Part shown: piece after piece, positions 9,679-19,400 of the stretch
Numbering within the stretch: the stretch's first letter is position 1
Layout of the letters: every line of letters starts with the position of its first letter
Assembly (NCBI RefSeq): GCF_014192395.1
Contig: NZ_JACHXW010000029.1
Coordinates: forward strand, 1-64,000
Length of the DNA stretch: 64,000 nucleotides
Direction: 5' to 3'
Source: Paenibacillus endophyticus
Lineage (GTDB): Bacteria > Bacillota > Bacilli > Paenibacillales > Paenibacillaceae
Program-made: the position numbers and the translations under genes
The notes under the pieces: model-generated
What the model was told of the DNA's origin: nothing
The model's input: only the letters and a program-made list of their open reading frames with translations
Databases searched by the model: none

Positions 9679-12600
9679 ATGAATCGAGAGAAATTAAAGC
9701 AATCTTTTGAGCAGCCTGGAAATCAATATAGAGGAGTTCCTTTCTGGGCTTGGAATGATGAGTTAAAGCAAGAGGAATTGAATCGTCAGATTGATGGTTT
9801 CAAAGAACAAGGCATGGGCGGATTTATGATGCACGTGCGCGAAGGTTTAGAGACCCCTTACATGAGCGAACTATTTATGGACCGAATCAAGGATAGTGTC
9901 GCCAAAGCAAAGGAGTCGGAAATGACAGCCTGGTTATATGATGAGGACCGATATTCCTCCGGCATGGCCGGAGGAATGGTTGCGAAATTAGGCGGGGATG
10001 CGGTTCGCGCAAAGGCGCTGACTCTGACGATAAGCCGAAATTTTGACCATGAAGATCAATCGATCCTAGCTGCTTACCGTGCCAACATCAATGGAGATGA
10101 TCTCACTCATTTTAGTCGAGTAACCGTTAAACAAGTCAGGGAAGAACTTACGCAAAGCAATGAAGTGTATCTCTTATTCCGTGTAAGGATTGCTAAAAAA
10201 AATGATTGGACACACGGTGACAGCTATACGGATCTCATGAATCCGGAAACGGTTAGATTATTTATCGAAACGAATTATGAACCATATAGAAAAGCAGTAG
10301 GAGAAGAATTTGGAAAAACAATTCCAGGGATATTTACGGATGAACCTACGGTTAAAGGTTTTTCCGAGCGTTTGGAAGAACCTGATCTAACTTGGATTGC
10401 ATGGAGTGATGTATTAGCCGAGGAGTTCGAAAGGAGAAGAGGTTATTCGATATGGGAGCTCCTCCCGTTCCTGTTTTTCCGGGGAGCGGCTTCTTCGCAG
10501 ATTCGTTACGATTATTGGCTAACCGTTACAGAAACATTTAGCGAGTCGTTTACTAAACAAATTGGGGATTGGTGCAGGGAGCACGGTCTTCAATTTACCG
10601 GACATTTTCATTCTGAAGGGAGTATCGTCGGTCAGGCATTGCACAGCGGATCGGTTATGTCCCATTATCGGTATCTAGATATACCCGGGATCGATACTTT
10701 ATGCGAAAAAACGGACGAGCATCTGACTCTGAAGCAAGTATCTAGCGTTGCGAACCAGCTGGGCAAGAAGCAGGTCATTACCGAAACCTATGGCGTAACC
10801 GGCTGGGACTTAACTTTCGAGAACCGCAGGTGGATAGGAGATTGGCAATTTGCCTTAGGTATTAATTTGTTGACGCACCATTTATCTTGGTACTCGCTCA
10901 GAGGCTGTCGTAAACGCGATTATCCCCCTTCTTTTAACTATCACACGAATTGGTGGAATCATAATAAAAGCATGGAAGATTATTACGCCAGACTTAGCGC
11001 CGTACTGAGTGAAGGGAAGCTAACTCGAAACGTACTTGTTATTCATCCAGCTACATCTGTATGGTCAAGGTTAGGGCAAAGCGTGAATGCGGCATCGTGG
11101 AAAAATAGTGCTGGAAATGAATCTATACTTGCCGAATATGATCGTTCGTTTAATGCATTCGTAAACCGTTTGGTCGAATTGCACATTGATTTCGATTTAG
11201 GCGATGAGCTAATCATGAAGGACTTCGCCGCGGCTGTGAGAGGAGCTATGCATGTCGGTGAGGCGCAATATCATTTAGTTGTGTTGCCGTCTCTTCACAA
11301 TCTCATGTCTTCCACACTTGAATTGCTGCTTGCCTATATGAGCAGCGGAGGGAAGGTTGTTTCGTTCGGGGAAATCCCTTATTTACTAGATGGAACAACA
11401 TTCAATTGTCATCGGCTGGACGCGTTTTTGAATCATAAAAATCTTATTCGTTTGCAGAATGCAGGTGAACTTGAGTCGTATGTGATGAAAACGGTGTCCC
11501 GAGGAGTTGCCATTACGGATATGTCGGGCAACGAATCCGAACACTTCCTGCACATGCATCGGCAAGTCAATGATGGATCGGTCGTTTTTATTGTGAATAA
11601 TGACCGTCATCATACTCATCAAGTAGAAATTCGAATCTCGGGCGGACAACGCTTGGAAGAATGGGATGCTTGGACGGGAAAGGTTACTAGACGGTTCACT
11701 GATTCAGAAGGCGATTCGGTCATATTCCGCGAGACATTTGGCCCTGCCCAGTCCAGGTTATACGTCTTGACGAGCGACTCCTTCGTTCAGACCAATAATG
11801 AAACAGATGCGGTCGATGGTCTTGCTGAGAAATCAACCACGGGTGATCAATTCGTTGCGGAGCTCGCACCTGTCGCATTCCAACGATCCGCACCTAACGC
11901 CTTTATTCTGGATCAATGTCAATTCCGTATGGACGACGGAGAGTGGTCGGAGGCGATGGAGGTATGGAGAGCTCAGCGCATCATCCGTGAACGCCTCGGC
12001 ATGCGTCAAGTCTTCCATAATGGCAATCTGCAAAGGTATATGTGGATTCATGAGGAGCATCCTTCCGATCAATCGGCGGTTGAACTCCGGTTTACTTTCG
12101 TGGTAACGGACATCCCTGCGACAGATATCTTCTTGGTTTTCGAAGATGCAGATCGTTTCGTGTTCGAACTAAACGGCAGGCGCATACAAGCATCGCCAGA
12201 AGGCTACTACATGGATATTTGCATGAAAAAGATTAAATTATTGGATTTGCGAGAAGGCATTAATACTCTTGATGTTCAAATTGCTTATTGCCATGATATG
12301 GAGCTCGAAAATGGTTATATCATCGGCGATTTCGCGGTGGATCACAATCGTAGAATCACTCGCGAGCCTAGCATGCTGTCGTACGGCGACTGGCGCGAGC
12401 AAGGATATCCTTATTATTGCGGCAGTATGAACTATTGTTTTGAAATCGATAACGATGCTGTAATTGGAAATGGATACAAGCTGGAGCTCGGCAAGTATGA
12501 AGCTGTTCTGCTCGACGTGAAGGTGAACGGAGAAGCGTGCAAGACGATTCCTTGGAGATGCGAATCATCGGTGGATTTGGATCATTGCTTGAAGGATAGA

Positions 12601-12801
12601 AAATTGAGTCAAATTGTTATCGAAGTTATTGGAAGTCCTCGGAATTTGTTTGGTCCGCTTCACGATCTGGATGACGCTCCAAATTGGATGGATTGGTGGT
12701 CCTTCCATCCCAACGAAGATGGGTATACGCCCGAATACAAGGGAGTTCCCTACGGACTAATTGAACCGATAAAGCTTATTAAAAAGGTGGAGAAGCGTTG
12801 A
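9679..12801 (+). CDS. GH106-like glycoside hydrolase (putative alpha-L-rhamnosidase), cytoplasmic
   Basis: A large enzyme of 1040 residues without a signal peptide, so it probably acts in the cytoplasm on imported oligosaccharides. The N-terminal part carries the hallmarks of the GH106-related TIM barrel: PFWAWNDEL, the run GMGGFMMHVREGLETPY and the WLYDEDRYSSGMAGG loop. It continues with FTDEPTV and ITETYG, which carry acidic residues, and ends with jelly-roll sugar-binding domains. GH106 members release alpha-L-rhamnose from rhamnogalacturonan-type chains. ATG 9679 is used because GGGTGAGGTG precedes it by 5 bases; an upstream in-frame GTG overlaps the permease stop. Its stop overlaps the GH78-like start (TTGA). 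The exact linkage is unknown; the family assignment is from remembered motifs. Confidence 0.8.
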   Translation: MNREKLKQSFEQPGNQYRGVPFWAWNDELKQEELNRQIDGFKEQGMGGFMMHVREGLETPYMSELFMDRIKDSVAKAKESEMTAWLYDEDRYSSGMAGGMVAKLGGDAVRAKALTLTISRNFDHEDQSILAAYRANINGDDLTHFSRVTVKQVREELTQSNEVYLLFRVRIAKKNDWTHGDSYTDLMNPETVRLFIETNYEPYRKAVGEEFGKTIPGIFTDEPTVKGFSERLEEPDLTWIAWSDVLAEEFERRRGYSIWELLPFLFFRGAASSQIRYDYWLTVTETFSESFTKQIGDWCREHGLQFTGHFHSEGSIVGQALHSGSVMSHYRYLDIPGIDTLCEKTDEHLTLKQVSSVANQLGKKQVITETYGVTGWDLTFENRRWIGDWQFALGINLLTHHLSWYSLRGCRKRDYPPSFNYHTNWWNHNKSMEDYYARLSAVLSEGKLTRNVLVIHPATSVWSRLGQSVNAASWKNSAGNESILAEYDRSFNAFVNRLVELHIDFDLGDELIMKDFAAAVRGAMHVGEAQYHLVVLPSLHNLMSSTLELLLAYMSSGGKVVSFGEIPYLLDGTTFNCHRLDAFLNHKNLIRLQNAGELESYVMKTVSRGVAITDMSGNESEHFLHMHRQVNDGSVVFIVNNDRHHTHQVEIRISGGQRLEEWDAWTGKVTRRFTDSEGDSVIFRETFGPAQSRLYVLTSDSFVQTNNETDAVDGLAEKSTTGDQFVAELAPVAFQRSAPNAFILDQCQFRMDDGEWSEAMEVWRAQRIIRERLGMRQVFHNGNLQRYMWIHEEHPSDQSAVELRFTFVVTDIPATDIFLVFEDADRFVFELNGRRIQASPEGYYMDICMKKIKLLDLREGINTLDVQIAYCHDMELENGYIIGDFAVDHNRRITREPSMLSYGDWREQGYPYYCGSMNYCFEIDNDAVIGNGYKLELGKYEAVLLDVKVNGEACKTIPWRCESSVDLDHCLKDRKLSQIVIEVIGSPRNLFGPLHDLDDAPNWMDWWSFHPNEDGYTPEYKGVPYGLIEPIKLIKKVEKR

Positions 12802-15446
12802 AACCGGTGCGATTAAGGATCAATAATTATTACTCCCCCTTTGGTATAGATACAGGTGTTCCTTTATTCGGATGGCAACTGGATAGCGAGGAGCGGGATC
12901 AATGCCAATCCCATTACCGAATCATCTTCGCTGAACGGGAAGTATCTCTCGAACGTTGCGAAGATTTACTTTGGGACAGCGGGAAAGTGTATTCTTCCGA
13001 GCAATTCGGCATCGGCTACCAAGGGCAGCCTTTGAAAAGTGTAACGACTTATTATTGGAGCGTCGCCGTCTGGAATCAGCACGGAGAGATGAGCTGGAGC
13101 GATCCGATATCCTTGTTTACGGGGTATTTATATGAGGAAGCTTGGAAGGCAAAATGGGTTGGAGATGGAGGGGCCAAGCCCTTCTATGCCCGCATGAGAT
13201 TTGCGGCCAAAGGAAAGGTTAAGCGTGCTTATGCGCTTGTGTCGGGCCTTGGTCATTTTAAACTCTATATGAACGGCGAGAAAGTCGGACCGGGCGAGAT
13301 GGATCCGGGCTGGACGAACTATAATAAATCCGTACAATACGTATGTTTTGATGTAACGAACCATATACGTGATGGCAACAATGTAATCGGTTTATCGGTT
13401 GGCAACGGCTTTTATTTGGGGGATGCCGGAGACCGGCATTTCTATACCCTCGATAAAGGTTATGAGTCTTATGGTTCCGAGTTGCTTGCAATAGGCGAAT
13501 GGCATATCGAATATGAGGACGGTTCCATGCAACATGTACGAACGGAATGCGAGAATTGGAGAGTTAGAGAAAGCGCGACTACACTCGCTAATGTTTATGG
13601 TTCCGAGAACTTCGACGCAAGGCTTTATCCAGCAGGATGGTATGATCTTTCCTATGACGATTCATCGTGGGAAATTCCCAAGATACTCACGCCACCTAAA
13701 GGAAAGCTAGTAAGTCAAAACCAGCCCCCGATTACAGTGAAGACCACCTACGATACGATCAAGATTGAGGAGCCAAAGGATCAAGTTTATGTTTTTGATC
13801 TAGGTCAAAATATGTCGGGCATGTTCGAGATTTATGTCAGCGGTCCTGCGGGGAGCAAGGTCACAATCAAGCCTGGTGAGCTTCGGAATGAAGACGCTAC
13901 AGTAGCTACACCGTGGGATATTGTCACATATTCGGAATATACGCTTGCCGGAAGCGGAGAAGTGGAAGTATGGAAACCCGACTTCTCTTGTTATGGCGCG
14001 AGATGGGTGCAAATCGAGGGATGTACGCGTGATGAGTCGAACACATCCAAACCATTCATTCATGATGTGAAAGGGCATTTTGTGACGTCGGCTTCAATGG
14101 ATGCGGGGCATTTCGAAACCGATGATCCTCGTATTAACAAGCTGGCTCAGATTATTATTAAGGCGATCGAGAGCAATCTGCAAAGCGTGCATTCGGATTG
14201 TCCTACTATCGAGAAACTGGGCTGGATTGAAACGGCAAGTCTGATGGGGCCTTCCATTATGTTTGTCAAAGATGTTGAAGCCCTGTGGCTAAAAATAACA
14301 CGAGACATGATCGAAGCTCAGACGGAAGAGGGCTTAATTCCCGATATTGCGCCGGAATACTCCAAATTTAGTGAAGGATTTCGTGATTCTATCGCATGGG
14401 GAAGCGCTATTATTCTCGTACCCGAATTATTGTTGAAATGGTATGGCAATCGAACGGCAATGGTAGAAGCGTATCCTGCCATGAAGGCATACATGCGTTA
14501 TCTGAAGAGCAAAGAAGTAGAAGGCGGACTCATTAACCACGGGCTTGGCGATTGGGGAATCATGCCTCAAAGCGGCGGGGATTATATCGAAAACGTCGAG
14601 ACGGCGTTTTATTATGAGTGCTACAAACGATTGTCGCATTTTGCGACTATGCTCGGTCTGGATCACGATGCCGCGCATTATGCGTCAGAAGCGGAACGGG
14701 TAAAAGTGGTGTATAACGCCAAGCTATTGCGCTGGATACCGGATGAAGGCCGTTATGCTTACTGCAGACGGAATGGAGAGTTTGATCCGCTCAACCAAGT
14801 GATTCAGGCAATCCCGTTATCTTTTGAACTGGTGGACGAAAACTATCGTTCTGATGTAGAAGCGTCGCTGCTGAATGCCGCAGCAGGGAGGCAATTTAAA
14901 TCGGGAGAGATCGGACTTCGTTATTTATTCCATGCTCTCGCAGGTATGAAACGCAATGATATCATCTTCGATATGATGATGCAGCCTGAGCATCCAAGTT
15001 ATATCCGCTTCGTGGAGAAAGGCGAGACGGCCTTGCCGGAGTTTTGGACGGACAATGCAAGATCCCGTAATCATGATATGATGGGCCATATCTTGGAATG
15101 GTTATATAGAGAGCTTCTAGGCATTTCTTCAATTGCAGATGCTTACAAAGAAATAAACATTTCTCCTCTATATCTGGATTCCGTCCAAGATATCAAAGGC
15201 AGTTATCAATCAGCAAGAGGGCTGATTGACGTTCATTTCTCTTACGACGAAGCTGGATCCAGACTCAGCGTAAGCATCCCTCCAAATACAACGGCACTAG
15301 TCAAGATTCCGCTCCTCTCATCTGGTAATGATCTATATGAGAACGGGCAGAAAGTCGATTACAAGCAGGTAAGCGAGCAAGGAAAGCATTATGCCGTAAC
15401 GTCTATCCATTCGGGGGCGTATAAGTTCCATACAGGAGATCTGTAA
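12798..15446 (+). CDS. GH78-like alpha-L-rhamnosidase, cytoplasmic
   Basis: 882 residues, no signal peptide. The layout is that of bacterial GH78: N-terminal Ig-like domain (YYWSVAVWN), a concanavalin-like domain with the LYMNGEKVGPGEMDPGWTNY motif, an (alpha/alpha)6 catalytic barrel and a C-terminal beta domain. The barrel carries DCPTIEKLGW (Asp467, Glu472) and the later ALPEFWTDNARSRNH with Glu748, matching the usual D-C-P-Q-R-E-x-L-G-W and W-E motifs. The acidic residue normally following GWTG is missing: here the sequence reads GWIET, so specificity or mechanism may differ. The start is TTG, inferred because AAAGGTGGAG precedes it and it overlaps the previous stop by 4 bases. It hydrolyses terminal alpha-L-rhamnose in the family. 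Confidence 0.88.
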   Translation: MKPVRLRINNYYSPFGIDTGVPLFGWQLDSEERDQCQSHYRIIFAEREVSLERCEDLLWDSGKVYSSEQFGIGYQGQPLKSVTTYYWSVAVWNQHGEMSWSDPISLFTGYLYEEAWKAKWVGDGGAKPFYARMRFAAKGKVKRAYALVSGLGHFKLYMNGEKVGPGEMDPGWTNYNKSVQYVCFDVTNHIRDGNNVIGLSVGNGFYLGDAGDRHFYTLDKGYESYGSELLAIGEWHIEYEDGSMQHVRTECENWRVRESATTLANVYGSENFDARLYPAGWYDLSYDDSSWEIPKILTPPKGKLVSQNQPPITVKTTYDTIKIEEPKDQVYVFDLGQNMSGMFEIYVSGPAGSKVTIKPGELRNEDATVATPWDIVTYSEYTLAGSGEVEVWKPDFSCYGARWVQIEGCTRDESNTSKPFIHDVKGHFVTSASMDAGHFETDDPRINKLAQIIIKAIESNLQSVHSDCPTIEKLGWIETASLMGPSIMFVKDVEALWLKITRDMIEAQTEEGLIPDIAPEYSKFSEGFRDSIAWGSAIILVPELLLKWYGNRTAMVEAYPAMKAYMRYLKSKEVEGGLINHGLGDWGIMPQSGGDYIENVETAFYYECYKRLSHFATMLGLDHDAAHYASEAERVKVVYNAKLLRWIPDEGRYAYCRRNGEFDPLNQVIQAIPLSFELVDENYRSDVEASLLNAAAGRQFKSGEIGLRYLFHALAGMKRNDIIFDMMMQPEHPSYIRFVEKGETALPEFWTDNARSRNHDMMGHILEWLYRELLGISSIADAYKEINISPLYLDSVQDIKGSYQSARGLIDVHFSYDEAGSRLSVSIPPNTTALVKIPLLSSGNDLYENGQKVDYKQVSEQGKHYAVTSIHSGAYKFHTGDL

Positions 15447-15447
15447 G

Positions 15448-15576
15448 GTGGTGAATCAGTTGCATTGGAAGAAAAAAATGTATAATGCAGCGATTGAAAT
15501 AGCCAATGGCTTCTCAAGCGATGACAAAATACTCGGAGTGTCCATTGGAGGACGTATAAACAGAGGAGAGACCTGA
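15448..15576 (+). pseudogene. Nucleotidyltransferase-like N-terminal relic
   Basis: A 42-residue open frame beginning GTG-GTG right after the rhamnosidase, with AATAEIANGF-type spacing and ILGVSIGGRINRGE. This resembles the start of nucleotidyltransferase-fold proteins (hydrophobic strand, then GGS-x-ARG). The usual Ser of the GS motif and the following acidic metal ligands are absent because the frame ends. It may be a decayed gene or chance similarity. Confidence 0.3.
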
Positions 15577-15579
15577 AAC

Positions 15580-16004
15580 AGTTCATCCAGTACCGCACGC
15601 GCGGTTGGTCCAGTAGTCTAGGCGTAACATCGAATCATACGGAATCCGTCACGATCGATTTGGGGTCAGCCAATATTGTTAGTAAAGTCGATCTGTATCC
15701 TCGAAACGATAGCGGACAATGGGGGAGCTTTTTCCCAATAAACTTTACAATCCAAGTATCTACAAGCGGCACAACCTGGTCAACGGTTGCAACCCAGACC
15801 AATTACCCAAAACCAACTTCTGGTGGAGTCCAAAGCTTTAACATATCCCCGGTAAACGCGCGTTATGTAAAAGTAGAGGGGACAAATCTTAGACTCGAAA
15901 CCGGAACGGAATATATGATGCAATTTGCCGAATTGGAAATCTACAAACTAACAAAGGCGATTATTCCTTCTGGGATAATCGCTTTTGTTCGAATTGAAGA
16001 CTAA
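15580..16004 (+). pseudogene. F5/8 type C (discoidin/CBM32) domain fragment of a lost secreted enzyme
   Basis: Frame reading RGWSSSLGVTSNHTESVTID then LGSANIVSKVDLYPRND, SGTTWSTVATQTNYP, NARYVKVEGTNL and MMQFAELEIY. This is the second half of an F5/8 type C (CBM32) carbohydrate-binding domain. No signal peptide or catalytic domain precedes it, and the frame runs on from junk sequence, so it is the 3' end of a truncated exoenzyme gene. The last residues are encoded by the terminator hairpin at 15957, suggesting the original stop codon was lost. Confidence 0.6.
15957..15986 (+). terminator. Rho-independent terminator
   Basis: 11-bp stem GCGATTATTCC/GGGATAATCGC (one G-T pair) with a TTCT loop and TTTT. 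It ends the importer/rhamnosidase operon plus the attached relics. Confidence 0.75.
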
Positions 16005-16168
16005 AGCGACAAGCCTTGGAGAAAAAGCCGTTGTTTATGTTGGTGAAGTCATTGGGTAGCAACTCTTTGGTAAACGAAGCTTTTGCCTGGTTTTCCGGGT
16101 ATTACTGACATTGCTTTTGGTCAGTTTTCATCGGAAATGACCAGACGGTACGAATCGTAATAACAGAA

Positions 16169-16230
16169 CGGAAAAGTGAAAGAAATGTCGACATTTTGAA
16201 ATTGTAAGCGCATTCTTAAAAGCGTTATCC
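16169..16230 (+). promoter_or_regulatory. Promoter with YesN-type direct repeat, upstream of the giant galactanase gene
   Basis: CGGAAAAGTGAAAG at 16169 aligns with CGGAAATGTGAAAG at 2441; CGACATT at 16189 is a degenerate second half-site with the same 20-bp period. A weak -10 (TTATCC, 16225-16230) lies at the same distance. The transcript would have a ~180-base leader. Bases 16005-16168 and 16231-16415 show no gene. Confidence 0.5.
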
Positions 16231-16415
16231 TTAATAAGTACAAACAACAAACTTAGAGGGGGAGTGACGGTTGTTGAGTAGAGAGATTAGACGATTGGGA
16301 ACAGGGAATCACTGCAAACACAATCGAAAACGAATCAACTCGCACGAAATATTCCGCAAAGAAGTTACGATCAGAATTGAGTTAATTTTAATTAGATGAT
16401 AGGAGGAGGAAAAAA

Positions 16416-19400
16416 GTGAATTCTAAAAGATTATCAAAAAAACTAGTCTTGCGTTTTCTCGCATTTGTCCTGGCATTGTTGAGTATCTTTTACCAAATGC
16501 CATTGATCCCCGCGCAGGCGGCATCACAATCCGGATCTCCCATGGAAATGAATGGCGGTACAAACCTTGATTTCTCCAGTCTTGCCGGATGGACCACAAC
16601 CGGTAATGTGACTCATTTGGCCAGCGGTGGTCAAGGAGGAAGCGGGGCCGCTTCCTTAGCCGCGGATTCATCCATTTCGCAAACTATCAAAGGCATACCT
16701 CAAGGCTCGTATACCGTTTCTATATGGGCCAAAGGCACGGGGAGTACCAACGGCAACGCCGCTACAAGGATGGTAGTCAGCAATACCGGCGGACCTGAAA
16801 CCGTATCGAAGATATCAAGTTATACAAACAGCAACACATTTACTGATATAGGACTAAGGACTGTTCTCGTTTATAATGGCCAAATGACCATAACGGTTTC
16901 CACCCCGTCAGGCCATACTCTAGTTGTGGATAAAATTGAAATTACCCTTGATTCAAATGATGAGAATACGATTCAAAACTGGGATTTTGAGAGTAGCTTA
17001 TCGGACTGGACTACAAGCGGTGATGTGTCAGTATCCAATGATGCGGACGCAGGAGCAGGTGCTGTAAAGCTCGGTACAGGAGCTGAAATCAGCCAGACAG
17101 TCGAAGTACAACCCAACAGCAGTTACATATTAACCATGAGAGCAAAGGTCGATGTGGCCGACGCATTCAGGCAGGATCTGGTTAAAGTTCATTTGGGTGA
17201 AGGTCTTAATGTAGTGAGACTTGTCACAGGAAATCGCGTTAATCTGGGTGTGAAAAATGGCGTCACGGTTCTTAGACAAGCCCCTTCCTCAACAGAAGGC
17301 TATTCCCTGATTTCCGTTTCTTTCAAAACAGGTCCGAACGATACCCGTGTGACGATTTACGCTAACACGATATACGATCAGGCGTATAAAGATTCCGTCA
17401 CGCTGTATACAACCGACACGCATGAATCTGGTGGTTTTTTAGCTGACGATTGGACTGGCAACGGGGCGAACAATTCGCACGTGGACAACTTTAACCTTTT
17501 CCGTGTCAACAGCCATTATATCAGGGGCGCAGAAGCATCGTTTTTGCCTTTAATTGAGGATAATAATGGAAAATACTTCGCTAACGGTGTTCAGCAGGAT
17601 ATGCTCCGCATTATGTCGAATCACGGGGTAAACTCTATTGCCAATATGGTATTTGTAGAAGCCGGAGCTCTCGTGTATGAGGAATCGGGCGGCAAATATG
17701 TGCAGAGATGGGTTGGCTCGAATGACGAAGAGGGCAATCCGTATCCGTTAACAATGGTACCCGGTGCCTTTGACAAGATAAGAACGGCTAACATTGGCGA
17801 GCGCGCCACGGCACTCGGTATGAGTTTTATGCCCGGCCTCCATTACAACGATACCTGGATGTCCCAGGCGCAGGCGAATACTCCTGTTTCATGGATTGAA
17901 ACCAGCTATGATGGCGTCATGACGACGGCTCCTCTTGAATTGCTGAAATCGGCAGTTTACAATTACGTCTACGACTTCATGAAGGAATTAAAGGACAGGA
18001 ATGTCGATGTGATCGGCGTCAAACACGGAAACGAGCAGAACAGCGGCATACTCCGGCCTATAGGCAGTGGCGCCAGTTCCAATGGACATGTACAACTTGT
18101 AAACGCCTCCATTGAAGCGGCGCAGGCGGCATATCCAGGCTTGCCGGCATCTGTCCACTCAAACAATGGATATGGTGTAAGCAACTACACTTCTTGGTTC
18201 ACAAGTATAATTAACAATGGTGTGAATGTAACAGCGCAAGCGGGTACTTCATATGGCGGTCACCCCACAAGTGACACGATGTCGATCAACCGAGCCATGA
18301 ACGGCAACAACACTTTACGATACAATGACCAAATCGTCGCCGAGACCGCTCACGCATTTACAAGCTATGCGCTAAACGGCAGCGCTTCCACTATGGGGAT
18401 TACCAATCATTACGACAGAAACTCCCCGAACGGTCATAACGGGCAATACAACTGGCTTTTAGATTTTATACAGAGCGCATCGGATGTTCCTAATCCCTAT
18501 GGGCAGATGCGTGGGTTCTATTGCTGGCCGGCAGAGTGGATTCCCACTGTAGGCGCGAACTGGTTCGAATACGGTCCGCCAGCCGAAACAGCCCGCACCC
18601 TTTTCAACAACGGCGACACGAGCATCCGGGAAATGGGAAGCGTCAAACCAGGTAAAGCGGGCGACATGATGGACAGTATGTACGCGTTCATGGCGCGCGG
18701 ATGGCCCAAAGATAAGGCGGATACGATGCAGACTCCTTTGCAGGGATATGGTACGTATACCGTAGCACAAACGGATCCGACCGGAATTACTCTGACAAAG
18801 AGCAGCACGACGATAAGGGTCGGTCAGTCTGAGAAACTGCTCCCGACGATTACGCCTATGAATGAGGTTCTAACGGATAGTGAAATTCTCTGGACTTCTA
18901 GTGCCTCAGGCGTTGTCACAGTGAACAGCAAAGGTTTCGTTACGGGTGTATCGCCTGGAAGCGCCACTATCACGGCAAAAGTAGGGAACGTTTCTACTAC
19001 CATCAGCGTCACAGTCAATCCCAACACGTTGGCGGACACGAATGTAGAAGGTGATTTGACACTCAATTATTCAATTAATAGCGGTTCTGCTTCTGCGATA
19101 GCAGACGGCACGACTATAAACGTCAATGTATTTGATAAAATTAGACTTACTCCATCGCTGGCGTCATCCGTAACCGATAAGGTCGTCTGGTATAAATCCA
19201 GCGATCCTGAAGTAGCTTCGTTCTTCGGTGAGACATGGCAGACTCCTCCAGGGGAGATGTTCCATCTGACCACAGCGACTGGCACCAACAACGGAGGCAC
19301 TCCATTTGTGCAGCTGAATGCCAAAAAGGGCGGTACGACGACGATTACGGCGCGCAACTCCGCCGGTGAAGAGATGCTTAGCTTTGAGGTAGTATCCAAT

